This document shows positions 1-9,750 of a stretch of DNA of 64,000 bases, piece after piece. The notes under the pieces were generated by a model that saw only the letters and a list, made by a program, of their open reading frames with translations, was not told where the DNA came from and did no database searches. Every line of letters begins with the position of its first letter. Positions within the stretch are counted from its first letter, which is position 1. Location: NCBI GenBank assembly GCA_949987565.1, contig OX465110.1, positions 10,986,363 to 11,050,362 of the forward strand, read 5' to 3'. The translations under genes and the position numbers were made by a program. Origin of the DNA: Luidia sarsii. Taxonomy: Eukaryota; Echinodermata; Asteroidea; Paxillosida; Luidiidae.

Positions 1-151
1 AAAAAGCAGAAAGGGAAATGTTTAACATGGATCTTCTTAAGAGTGTGACACAAGATATCATAACAAACACAACCTACCTCTGATGCCATAATCGATAGAA
101 CGATAGTATGGACTGAGGTCCAGCTGATCAGAATGCACAACACTGCCATTC

Positions 152-897
152 AATATAACTGTCCGGAAAGACCTCAATACACTCACTACTGACTTGTATT
201 CTAAGCCCACCGACACTCATCAATATCTCCATTCCTCCAGTTGTCAACCTAGACACTGTAAGACTGGTATAGCTTACAGCCAGGCCCTCAGATTGAGGCG
301 CATATGTTCCAATGAGTCTGACTTTCGCCCCCATACACGTGTATTGGCCAGTAACTTGGTTGCTAGAGGCTATAGTTCTCGCCAAGTGAAGAACTCCATT
401 GCTAAAGTCTGTTCCATTCCCAGAAGTTCGGCACTAAAACAAAAGCCACGAGGTCCCAAGGACAAGCCCAAGGTTCCCTTAGTTACTTCCTACCACCCTT
501 CTCTTCCTCCTCTCAGGAAGATAACTAAGGAAAACCACCATATTCTCCACACTTCAGATTGTCTGGCTGAAGCCATTCCTAATTCGCCTGTTTTGGCTTT
601 CAGGCGCCCCCGTAACCTGCGTGACTTAATTGTCCGAGCAGAGGTTCCCCCTTTGGACTCTTCACCTCCAACCAAATTTGGTACATTTAAGTGTACATGT
701 ACCTCGAAATGCATTGTTTGCAAGACACATGTCAAGGAAATAGACTCTTTTAATGGACATTCTTCTGGAACTACTCACACGACCTATCACTTGGTCACCG
801 TAGTAATGCTGTCCGTCTTAGCCGTGAGAAAATGTGGATGAAGCGTCTTCGGACTATTCAACCACATGGTCTCAACATCCAGGAGGGTAATGACTAA
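152..897 (+). pseudogene. Penelope-like retroelement, C-terminal coding remnant (copy 1)
   Basis: C-terminal part of a Penelope-like reverse transcriptase/endonuclease. The frame carries the family's linker block, with DLYSKPTDTHQYLH, the AYSQALRLRRICS stretch, and later AFRRPRNLRDLIVRAEVP followed by a cysteine cluster (CTCTSKCIVCKTH). These blocks normally sit between the RT palm and the GIY-YIG endonuclease. The RT itself is absent, so the copy is 5'-truncated. The GIY-YIG core is also missing: after THTTYH near 787 the sequence jumps, in another frame, to LGHRSNAVRLSREKMWM and ends with LNIQEGND before a stop at about 897. Copy 3 on the minus strand (60.7-61.1 kb) still has the missing piece. 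Family call is confident; the exact 5' edge is not. Confidence 0.82.
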
Positions 898-1280
898 CAC
901 CATGCAGCTTTCTGATAATCCTTCTTTTGTGTTCAGTCCTTCACGCTTCTCTCTTTGATCTTTCCCCCTCTTGTCACTAATCCCTACCCTACTCCTTGCC
1001 CTTCTCTTTGATCTTTCCCCCTCCTCTCACTAATCCCTACCCTACCCCTTGCCCTTCCCTTTGATCTCTCCCTACCAGCTTCACTCTTTGTCCTTTGTTT
1101 CTCATCCGTGTCCTATTCACTCTCTCCCCCCTTCCTTCGTGTACATGTATCTGTTTTGTCCTTGTCACTCTGCCTTTGAGAAAGGTCCTGCTAGGATCGA
1201 AACGTCAGGCCCACTAAATTTTAAGATTTACATTTTGGTAATTTTAGTCAGTAAGCAGTTTGCAACATTTTTGTATATCA
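898..1280 (+). mobile_element. 3' tail of Penelope-like element, copy 1
   Basis: Noncoding tail after the PLE stop codon. It contains imperfect tandem C/T-rich blocks (CTTCTCTTTGATCTTTCC and CACTAATCCCTACCCTAC recur), then a conserved block AGGTCCTGCTAGGATCGAAA and an end at GTATATCA. The same tail occurs at 23365-23725 on the plus strand and at 60476-60735 on the minus strand. The shared end point at GTATATCA in copies 1 and 2 marks the element's 3' end. Confidence 0.8.
1172..1211 (+). ncRNA. Hammerhead-ribozyme-like motif in PLE tail, copy 1
   Basis: Seen directly: GCCT at 1172-1175 can pair with AGGC at 1208-1211 (stem I). Between them are TTGAGAA, a 5-bp stem GGTCC/GGATC with loop TGCTA (stem II), then GAAACGTC, whose ACGT is self-complementary (short stem III, cleavage after C). 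This is the layout of the minimal hammerheads described for Penelope-like elements. The core reads UUGAGAA rather than CUGANGA, so two core bases differ and catalysis is doubtful. Confidence 0.45.
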
Positions 1281-1681
1281 CCCTAATTGACAAAGAAATA
1301 CAAATATAGCTGCATACATGTGTTGAGGAAGAAGATGAACAATTACAATGGGCAAGCCATGCAAAGGATTTTTCCAACAATTTTTTTTTACAAAATAAAA
1401 GAATTAAAACAACAATTATTGATTTCCTCTGGTCTCACAATAAGTGCCCAAAACCCGGAGACCTTATAAAAATGATTTCTATTTGCACTCTTTTCCAAAA
1501 ATATTTTAAAACAGCATAGTAAGTTGAGTAAGTATACTAATACTAGTATACAGGGCCGGTTAGGGGCCTACTGACTACACCAACTCCTCAAACTTGTCCA
1601 GAATTTTTTCAGGAATTCTACATCATTATTGCATTAAACTTTTGCTGCAGCACTTCAATATTGATTAAATAATAATTTTAC
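1281..1681. other. No gene seen
   Basis: AT-rich sequence between the PLE end and the PHD-like exon. Only short chance reading frames; no domain, tRNA or repeat recognised. Confidence 0.5.
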
Positions 1682-1961
1682 CTGGATGGCACCGTTGGCA
1701 AAGCCAAGTATCATGAATCGTCTTCTCGGTGACGCCGGCGCAATCGTAGTACCACCAAATCACTGTACATTGATCGTCGTCACAAGTGATCATTTCGGTG
1801 GTTGATGGTTTACCACAGACAATGCTGTGAATGCTGTTGTTGTCCTCCGACTCATCACATGTACCTAAAATGTCATTTATATCAAGGTCGTCCTCTGATA
1901 TATCGCTGAAATCACTTAAATCTGAGCCGGTCATGAAGTCTTCTTTCGAATACGAGGCCAT
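1682..1961 (-). pseudogene. PHD-finger-like exon, decayed
   Basis: Reading from ATG at 1961, the protein starts MASYSKEDF, passes through an acidic stretch (DLSDFSDISEDDLDINDI) and enters a PHD-finger-like module: VCGKPSTTEMITC, DDDQC, WWYYDC and TWLCQRC. The exon ends at a plausible splice donor, G|GTAAAA, at 1681. In a working PHD finger the CGKP block is preceded by another cysteine two residues earlier (here Ile), and the residue after W-W/F is His (here Tyr). At least two zinc ligands are therefore lost, so I read this as a relic of a gene or of a TE-borne PHD exon. A PHD finger would bind histone tails; no function is claimed here. Confidence 0.5.
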
Positions 1962-2249
1962 GTTATTTGGTGTTGAACCGGTGTATGACGTGAACGTTCC
2001 AAACGACCAGTTGCCACTGCGCATGCGCGGACTTCAAGGCCCCTTATCTTTTGCGCTCAGGAAATGCCTCACCGGTAATGACTGCCTGCTGTTTTCAGCT
2101 TGCGGTACCAGACTGGGGATCTTTGAAGTCCTGCTCAATGTAACTCCTTCTCTCCTTTTTCCTCCATAGTACAATACAGTACACGGAGTCCTTTAGCCGG
2201 CAACTGTTTACTGTTCCAGACCATACATACAACAGCGTGCTATAGTATC
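1962..2249. promoter_or_regulatory. Possible bidirectional promoter with NRF1-type palindrome
   Basis: The 290 bp between two divergent start codons (minus ATG at 1961, plus ATG at 2250) contain GCGCATGCGC at 2019-2028, the palindromic core of the NRF1 site common in CpG promoters. No TATA box is obvious. The role is inferred only from position and motif. Confidence 0.3.
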
Positions 2250-2460
2250 ATGTCTGACTCAAGCGAAGACGCGCTGATGTTTTTTCCGATCATGACAGCG
2301 ATCAGCTGCCATGTTCATCAAATCAGTTGATGAGGAAAGCAACTGTGAGGAAGCGGAACATATTTTGCCGAATCAGTTCGAACCTGAATACACCTGGGTG
2401 AAGCTTCTGGCCACGGACATGGCGGGGACGCAGACGATCGACAGCAACATACAGGCCTAA
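2250..2460 (+). pseudogene. Acidic N-terminal gene fragment, frameshifted
   Basis: ATG at 2250 opens MSDSSEDALMFF. The protein sense then continues in other frames as SDHDSDQLP and EESNCEEAEHILPNQFEPEYTW before a stop at about 2460. The change of frame while acidic, N-terminus-like sequence continues suggests an exon with small indels. The ILP-x-QFEPEY block resembles acidic N-terminal segments of animal multicopy proteins that carry a C-terminal P2X7-like zinc module, but that module is absent. Recognition is weak. Confidence 0.3.
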
Positions 2461-3476
2461 TGTTTTTCCTGCACCATAATAAAGATGTCTTTCTAAAAAA
2501 GCATATTTGTCCTACCATTTGCTTCTTTGTCTGTTTTGGTGTTTGGGGGCTTTTTCGACTAAGCATGGAGGAAGTTGTGTTTAATTTCCTGATTGTTTTT
2601 TTTTCACCTACACTGCATAGAAAGCATGGGCTAAATGCGTCGCACGCTCGACACGTATTTCCACGAACGATGCAATTGCAAGTACGGTAGTTTGGCGCTG
2701 GAAAGTACATGTACATATAGTCAATATTCGCCAGTGCAATATAGTACTATGTACTATGTACTATACATGTGCTGCTCTCTAGGGAATTTTGTTGGTTACA
2801 AGTGCAGCCTCCGACTACATAGTTGGTCGGCTTCTCACGTACAACATGTAACTTGGTAATGATGCAAACCAGTTTGTTTGATGTTTGATCGTTGAGTATG
2901 TCCACTACAGTAGCGCTGCCTCGATGCTTGGAGTCGAGTATGTTCCGTGTTTAAGAGAAGGGCATTTGATAGACTTAAATACCGGTATTTTGTGGTTTAC
3001 GTCAACCGAGAGAGCTCTATGCAGATTAACTCTCTCACCGGAACTGTGTATTTCTCTTCTCCGTAAAACGATGTCACAATGCCTAAATTTGTCTGATGCC
3101 CTCATTGATGGATTTTGATAATTTTTTGCAAAGAGCCCCAGCAGAGGGTGAAAACTTTCATTTAACATGAAATTAGTTTTGTACGGCAAATCTTCTTTAA
3201 TCTTTTAGAAACTGCTTTCTGAATATCATGGGTGTGCATTGTTAATTTTCTAGACATTTATGCAGTATTGTTGTACGTATGCACCTTACCTATATCTCCA
3301 ACTGCTACCAGCACATTTCTGATGACTGCTGCTCAGACCTCTACATGCCAGTGATTCAAACCTCGGTTTCCATTGAAAACAATGGTTATGCTTCATTCCT
3401 ATGTAAAGACAAACAAAAAAGGATAAATACTTCAAAAGAAAACTTCAACAAATCTGAATAATAATTCAGCAGACAC
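2461..3476. other. No gene seen
   Basis: Unique-looking sequence with a small TACATG/TACTATG patch near 2705-2770. The longest frames (about 75-95 codons on either strand) show no domain or codon pattern I would trust. Confidence 0.5.
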
Positions 3477-3480
3477 TTAA

Positions 3481-4432
3481 AGGTCAACTGAAGTGCAAAA
3501 ATTAGAAAATCCTGATTTGGCATTAAATATGTTTATTGGTACATTGTAATTCCACATCAAACATAAATTTTGTGTTTCAGGCTTATTAGAAGCCTTTTTT
3601 AATTAATTAAAATTTTGCTCGTAGTTATTGAGGGCGCTGTTTTTTACGTCACCGGATGAACGCAGAATTTTTGTTCTCTCCCCGCGAAAGCCATATGCAC
3701 TTAGATAGTCGGAGAGGTTCCCTGACGCGTTCAGCAAATAATGCAAATTTTTTGAGTGTGGCACCAGTCTTTTTCTCGGTGAGAAAAACCTGACAATTTT
3801 GTTGGCCGAGACGTCTTTCGACAAGCTTTTTCTTCGGAATCAGATGAATTCTAAGTCGATAACAAGGATAGAAATTCTGAAAATAGTTTTCCTATGGCCA
3901 CAGACGGGACCACGTTGCCAAACCATACACGTATGAGCCCGAATGGTCTCCGTGAAAACAAGCTTCGAAATGGACACTGCACTGCACGATTTGACGGGTT
4001 GGATTATTTCGGTCGTGTCAGCGTGATTTTTGACGTCAAAATGCGGCTTATTCTAGGATCGTCAGGGAATAAATGCATGTTTATTCCACTGCTGCAATCT
4101 TCAACAACGAATCTGGCTGGCGTGTCAGCGGGTTTGTCGATATTTACTTCCGAAATCGGTTCTCTCGAAAAACGTGCACTGACTGTTGGTATACACGAAC
4201 GTACAATACAATAGTTCCCCGACAAGAGTAATGGACCGAGTCTTCATCCGCTGACGTCATCAAGGACGTCCTCCACGGGGGCGTGGCTGCTCCCCCTTCC
4301 AAACTTAAATAATTTTTTTAAACTCTTTCCCATAGTTTAAAATTCGGAAAAAATGCATGGATGTATTTTACTGACACCATAGTATTATTTGAAATAATAA
4401 AAACTAATTCCAAAATGCATTGCAGTTGACCT
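3481..4432. mobile_element. TTAA-flanked MITE, about 950 bp
   Basis: AGGTCAACTG at 3481-3490 is matched in inverted form by CAGTTGACCT at 4423-4432. Both ends are flanked by TTAA (3477-3480 and 4433-4436), the duplication made by piggyBac and Kolobok transposases. Beyond the first 10 bp the termini are only partly similar. The interior has no transposase. Its termini differ from those of the piggyBac copies at 6.9-14.7 kb, so it belongs to another TTAA family. Confidence 0.7.
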
Positions 4433-4436
4433 TTAA

Positions 4437-5640
4437 CCCAAGCAGAATTAACCCAACGAGCAGTAATTGTTTTGCATTGCAGCTTATTGTTTACGTAAGA
4501 GTCCAGGCATATGGGCCTGTAGCATGAAGCCAGTAGGGCTATGTTTACACTACACATAGATCCCATGAGGATGATCAAAGGGCGAGCAATGAGAGTGTAA
4601 ATGGTTGCGCAATAACGAACTAATTCTGGGAGCTGATGCTTTTGAGTGTAAACACAACGCAGGATCTGATCCTGCAAATTACAGTGACAACATCTGGTGC
4701 AAGCCTGGCCAAGTGCACGAGACATTTTGATAGCTTATAACTGCACAATTCCCAAACAGTTGGTCCATATTCAGTGAGAAACCATGTATTTGTAGTACAT
4801 GTAAGCACATGCACTGTACATGTGTACATGTACAAGTAAATGTACATTACATCACTCTATGATTACATTGTGAAAAGAGTCAGGGTTAACAAGCCTATTC
4901 AATGCCAATGCATAAAAGTACAATTCTTTGCCACTGCAAAGGTCAAGACCATTGAAAGCCTCGAAACACAAAGTTGCGTTCCATAACACATACATGTCAA
5001 TAACAATTCCTTGCCAATGCTACAATGTAGGTTCAAGCCTTGAAACTATAAAGCTGTAAAAGATGAAAAATGTGCACCTTTCTCAAAGATACCCTTTCAA
5101 CATCCATGACAAAACAAGGGCCCATAGAGGGGGACTCCGGACTGATCTATATGACCACGAGCAGCAGAAATGTGCCAGTACCACCAGCGATAGTCGCTCG
5201 TCTTTTGAGTGCTGACCCAACCCAGCACTCAATGGGCCAATGCCAGCCCTCCTCCCTGGGCTTAAACCATCCAAACACCAATACATCATTTAAAATTATT
5301 AAAAAACTCTTTTAACTCACAACAAGAATTACAAATCTTCGTTTATGCTTCAACACCTATTACATGTACATCAAGTACCACCAGGGTGTATTCACCCTGC
5401 ATGTTAAGTCTACTTTCGGCACTCAAATTTGAGTGTAATAGTACATGTAGTTCAGGTTCTAGTCAATGACTGCCTTAACCACGTTAGTACCCCCTTATAT
5501 TTATCATATTTGTAATGGCCTACGTCATAGGCTACAACCTGTGAATGGGCAACCGGCAATATCAGATTGACTGATCTTTACAAATGAACTGAGACAACCC
5601 CGAGACCTAAGTGAATTCAGGTCCCCAAAGAGCCATTCGA
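4437..5640. other. No gene seen; small TACATG patch
   Basis: No recognisable coding sequence. A short run of TACATG-type repeats lies at about 4797-4850. Reading frames at 4318-4725 and 5070-5315 have no recognisable domains. Confidence 0.5.
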
Positions 5641-5650
5641 AAATTTTGGA

Positions 5651-6216
5651 TCAGCATACCCAACCCTTCATTAGACAAGTGGACTCCAGCCTGGCAAACA
5701 AGTGGCTCTGTGACATTGTGATCTCTGGGTGGCGTATGAAGGATGTGTTGCCTAGCTTGTTTAGGGAGCGTCTCCCGAATAACTTCAGAGATTTTCTCAC
5801 CCCGTTGAGCGTTTTCTGGGAAGAAAGCCCTTTAAGCCAACCTTGGTACACGAGCCTTGAGAGAATTAAGGACCAAGCAATGTGGCAGTGTGGTAACGCT
5901 AACCGTAACGAGGTAAAGCATGACGTTATTGCTTTACAGCACAGCTTGGCCTCAAACCGGCCAATGTCATTGGAGCCAAGGTGAATTATCATCCATGAGG
6001 GGGTGTGTGTATCTGCAAGAGACTCTGTAGCCTGTGCGGGAAGTCCTGGAGACGCGCTCCACCCTTTCCGAGCCAGAGGATCTCCGTGCTGGATGTGCCC
6101 AAGCCTGCTGTGCAAGTGATGTCAGTTCTACTTTTTGCCCAGCGAATAAGGTTGTCGCTCAGTAGCCAAATCCGCGTAAAACAAACCATGTAATTGGGCA
6201 CATACATGTCCGGCAC
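5651..6216 (-). pseudogene. SGNH-hydrolase domain of a Ngaro-like element, broken
   Basis: On the minus strand the first frame (from 6216) reads IWLLSDNLIRWAKSR and WLGKGGARLQ, matching block I of an SGNH hydrolase. The consensus GDS nucleophile motif appears as SDN, so the catalytic serine is lost. A frameshift near 6000 leads to MIIHLGSNDIG (block III-like G-x-N-D), then SLILSRLVYQGW and LNGVRKSLKLFG. This hydrolase is found C-terminal to RT/RNase H in Ngaro-type tyrosine-recombinase retrotransposons. The RNase H end of the same strand lies just upstream at 6411-6648, consistent with that order. Confidence 0.65.
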
Positions 6217-6410
6217 TCTTTGTTTCTTCTGTGACCTTGTAACATCCTTTTAATTAGGAAATGTTGCATTGGGTCCCACCAATTATGACTTTTGTGTAAC
6301 AAGGAAAGTGCTGATACAGCCCAGCAAGGACAAGGCTGCAATGAATGCTATGGTGTGTTGTGTGTGGCTGGCCAAACCGGGTCGAGTTTAGATTGGAGGC
6401 GGAACTCCTG

Positions 6411-6648
6411 CTAGGAGTCTACAGTACCTGGTGCTAATGACCCCAATAACAGCCTGTGGGATTCCTGTGCTAGATCTCCCATAGCCATTCCGGCAAAGGG
6501 GACAGCTCTATTTCGGCGTTTGATGCCACAAGTTTGAACCTGTTTGAAACAAGACAATGAGTCGGCAATAACATTTTGCTTTGTCCCCACATGTGTTGCC
6601 CTGAACGAGATGTTGTGCCTCAGACATGTTAACACAAAGTGCCTAGTG
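6411..6648 (-). pseudogene. RNase H C-terminal fragment of a Ngaro/DIRS-like element
   Basis: Reads RHFVLTCLRHNISFRATHV, GTKQNVIADSLSCF, the typical end of the RNase H domain in DIRS/Ngaro polymerases (usually ...HIPGKxNxxADALSRF). It stops abruptly at the hAT-like left end near 6649, so the hAT-like repeat cut into it. Downstream sense is degraded, with LAPGTVDS recognisable at the end. Confidence 0.65.
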
Positions 6649-6917
6649 GCTGGGTCGGTTTGGTCGGTCACACCGGTTCCCGACCGTCCTGATCAGGAAC
6701 TGGTTCCGGTTTTTCAAAACCAGTGTACCGATAAAATAATAAAACACATAAGAAAACACGGCGAAGTCGGTTGATTCTTATTGCAGGGTAATGTAGCAAA
6801 TAGGGTAGTAGTTGGCAGCGGTGTGCGTTAATACTATGGTTATTGGTTTTCCCATCGTAGTTACAAAAATCCAAAGTTAATTCAAAGAAAAAAATCACAC
6901 ATTGGATAGTATGTTAA
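6649..6917 (+). mobile_element. hAT-like nonautonomous repeat, copy 1, left part
   Basis: Starts CTGGGTCGGTTTGGTCGGTC and follows the same sequence as 16937-17200 (ACCGATAAAATAATAAAACA, then GGTTTTCCCATCGTAGTT). It breaks at TTAA 6914-6917, where a piggyBac-family element begins. It resumes at 11105 with TTAAAGACAAGGTTTTC, the sequence that follows directly in copy 2. The interruption is therefore a clean TTAA insertion. Confidence 0.7.
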
Positions 6918-7519
6918 CCACTTCGCGCCGGGACCTCCGAATCCGGAGCTCCATTGGCTTGACTATGCGACGGGGCCCTCTGAATCCGGGCACCACTTTT
7001 GTCCACATTCTAAACAAAGACTCTTTTCAGCTTAGAACAAAGCAATATGAATCAGTGCAAAGACCTTTTGACGCAAGTTGCCACATGAATTGCAAGATTA
7101 GCAGCAGTAATTGTGCAATTGTGGGACTTTTACTGTGGAGGATCGAGGGATACCACGCTGCAGCTGAAAGCACGTGGGGGACATTGTCTTTGCATGCCAA
7201 ACAGCCCAACGGTCGTCGTTCTGGCATTGGAATTCCCCTCACATTCGTTACTGTAATCTGTACGCTCAGTTGTGACCGACCAACTCGAAGATTTGACTGC
7301 CTGGAGTAGAGGCTGGAGTCTGCGGTCAGGGATTGACAGCACCGTACACGCACACACACACACACACACAAGTCCGTTATGGTTAAGTCACAACGACATC
7401 CAAATTGTGCCAGGTTTTACTCTCTTGTACCCATAGTGTACCCTTATTGGGGTACTCCCGACCGAGTGTACTACATCGGTGGGAACACAACTGTACATAC
7501 TTTGCAAACACATGGTTCG

Positions 7520-7762
7520 CATCTCCAGGGGAGCGCAGCTGGATCTACTCACTTGGCTCAAATTTTTAGAGCATTTCAATGGAGTCTCAGTATTTTCAGA
7601 CTTGGAATGGCAGGACAATAACACTCTTGACTTATTTACCGATGCCGCGGCTAGCATTGGGTACGGTGCCTATTTTCAAGGCAAGTGGGTGCAAGGTCGT
7701 TGGCCAACGGATATTTCACGCCGCCCGCCATCTATAGCTTTTTTGGAATTTTTTCCAATTTA
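7520..7762 (+). pseudogene. RNase H N-terminal fragment of a Ngaro-like element
   Basis: Reads RGAQLDLLTWLKFLEHFNGV, then LDLFTDAAASIGYGAYFQGK and AFLEFFPI, the first half of the DIRS/Ngaro RNase H domain. The first catalytic aspartate is in the FTDAA motif. The domain's second half is missing here, although a matching C-terminal piece lies on the opposite strand at 6411-6648. The sense is lost after about 7762. Confidence 0.7.
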
Positions 7763-7849
7763 CAATGTACATCGCGCTGTACCGATGCCTACTGGGCAAA
7801 ATGCAACTTAATTAAACTTATGAATAAAGAATTAAAACATAATACAAAT

Positions 7850-8965
7850 ATGCGGGCACACCAGACCCGACTGGACCATTATGGGCACTTGAGGCCCGAC
7901 GGGTGCGGGCACACCAGACCCGACTTGACCATTATGGGCACATGAGGCCCGACGGGTGCGGGCACACCAGACCAGACTTGACCATTATGGGCACATGAGG
8001 CCCCATGGGTGCGGGCACACCAGACCCGACATGACCATTATGGGCACATGAGGCCTGACGGGTGCGGGCACACCAGACCAGACTTGACCATTATGAACAC
8101 ATTAGGCCCGACGGGTGCAGGCACACCAGACCAGACATGACCATTATGGGCACATGAGGCCTGACGGGTGCGGGCACACCAGACCAGACTTGACCATTAT
8201 GGACACATGAGGCCCGACGGGTGCGGGCACACCAGACCAGACTTGACCATTATGGACACATGAGGCCCGACGGGTGCGAGCACACCAGACCAGACATGAC
8301 CATTATGGACACATGAGGCCCGACGGGTGCGGGCACACCAGACCAGACTTGACCATTATGGGCACATGAGGCCCGACGGGTGCGGGCACACCAGACCAGA
8401 CTTGACCATTATGGGCACATGAGGCCCGACGGGTGCGGGCACACCAGACCCGACTTGACCATTATGGGCACATGAGGCCTGACGGGTGCAGGCACACCAG
8501 ACCAGACTTGACCATTATGGGCACATGAGGCCCGATGGGTGCGGGCACACCAGACCAGACATGACCATTATGGGCACATGAGGCCTGACGGGTGCGGGCA
8601 CACCAGACCAGACATGACCATTATGGGCACATGAGGCCTGACGGGTGCGGGCACACCAGACCAGACATGACCATTATGGGCACATGAGGCCCGATGGGTG
8701 CGGGCACACCAGACCAGACATGACCATTATGGACACATGAGGCCTGACGGGTGCGGGCACACCAGACCAGACATGACCATTATGGGCACATGAGGCCCGA
8801 TGGGTGCGGGCACACCAGACCAGACATGACCATTATGGACACATGAGGCCCCATGGGTGCAGGCACACCAGACCAGACATGACCATTATGGGCACATGAG
8901 GCCTGACGGGTGCGGGCACACCAGACCAGACATGACCATTATGGGCACATGAGGCCCGACGGGTG
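7850..8965. repeat. 53-bp minisatellite array, about 21 units
   Basis: Units run GCGGGCACACCAGACC(A/C)GAC(T/A)TGACCATTATGGGCACATGAGGCCCGACGGGT with scattered substitutions (GGGC/GGAC, CCCGA/CCTGA). Unit length is constant at 53 bp. The repeats are contiguous with no unique spacers, so this is not a CRISPR array. Confidence 0.9.
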
Positions 8966-9248
8966 CAAAGTATGTACAGTTGTGTTCCCACCGATGTAGT
9001 ACACTCGGTCGGGATCATAGCCTGATGACACTTTCCAGCCACCTCCACCCCGTTTAGGGTACACTATGGGTACAAGAGACTTATACACAGACTCCAATAA
9101 AAGTGATACAAGACACAGGGTTTGGATTTTGGATCACTGCCACAGCCTTGGATGACACCAAGTTGTTTAAAAATCTTTATTTTCCGTGTACCATAAACGG
9201 CCACTTAATTAAACTTATGAATGAACAGGGGGACACCGAAAAAAGATA

Positions 9249-9592
9249 GACACTTACGACGCATGGCAATCGGCATTCCATACTTTCATGGCAATTTTTG
9301 TAGCTAAACATCCCACACGCTGTGGCGAACTGCTCTAGTATGCAGAGGTAATACGGACCGCATCAATTCAGTTTCCAGGGTTTGGCTGGCGGGCGTATGA
9401 TGAGCAATTTCGCTTAAAGCAAGAAGCCATTCCAGCGCGCTCTTGGGGCGACATTGACGTGGAGCTTTGGCTCACAGTTGCCGCAGCGGGTGTCACTTCC
9501 CCCGTGATGCGGGGTGCTTTTCATGCGTCGCAGGTCACTTCTCGTAAGCTACTTTCTAAGACGGGTCATTGTCATTGTTTGTGGGTTCTTCG
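9249..9592 (+). pseudogene. Gag-like ORF1 fragment of a Ngaro-like element
   Basis: Frame reads DTYDAWQSAFHTFMAIFVAK, HPTRCGELL, then after one in-frame TAG YAEVIRTASIQFPGFGWRAY, DEQFRLKQ and SWGDIDVELW. This W-x2-AF, ELL-x-Y, GW-x2-YD-x2-FR series is the conserved core of ORF1 in DIRS/Ngaro elements. Sense is lost after about 9592, where a cysteine-containing stretch (HCHCLW) may be the remains of a zinc knuckle. Confidence 0.6.
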
Positions 9593-9616
9593 CGAAGCAT
9601 TTGTGCCAGTCTGTTG

Positions 9617-9739
9617 ACCACCTTTCAGTCTATTTGTAAACTATTGGGTGTACCATTAGCTAGGGAGAAAACTGTTGGTCCTGTCCAAGTCATCACGTTT
9701 TTGGGGCTCGAAAAAATCGTCAAGGTAATGAGTCAGTGA
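9617..9739 (+). pseudogene. RT C-terminal scrap of a Ngaro-like element
   Basis: TTFQSICKLLGVPLAREKTV followed by VITFLGLE matches the post-palm motif (LGVPLAxEKTVGP...TFLG) of DIRS/Ngaro reverse transcriptases. It directly follows the Gag-like fragment, so several hundred codons between them have been deleted. Confidence 0.6.
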
Positions 9740-9750
9740 TGAAGACTGGC

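Larger units (their letters stand above)
7425..9082. repeat. Inverted arms enclosing a minisatellite
   Basis: The segment 7425-7505 (CTTGTACCCATAGTGTACCC, CCGACCGAGTGTACTACATC, TGTACATACTTTGC) returns inverted at 8966-9082 with an extra 30-odd bp. The RNase H fragment and the whole 53-bp array lie between the arms. A second, direct similarity (ACTTAATTAAACTTATGAAT) sits at about 7807 and 9203. Confidence 0.6.

Noticed and set aside
3894..4214. 106-codon frame inside the TTAA MITE
   Set aside because: No similarity to any transposase or domain I know; overlapping frames on both strands are equally open.
5646..5984. Plus-strand frame of 112 codons
   Set aside because: Antisense shadow of the SGNH-hydrolase fragment, which has recognisable motifs on minus.
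7850..8965. CRISPR-like array (also 53030-54330)
   Set aside because: Whole units repeat without unique spacers, and the genome is animal; these are minisatellites/satellites.
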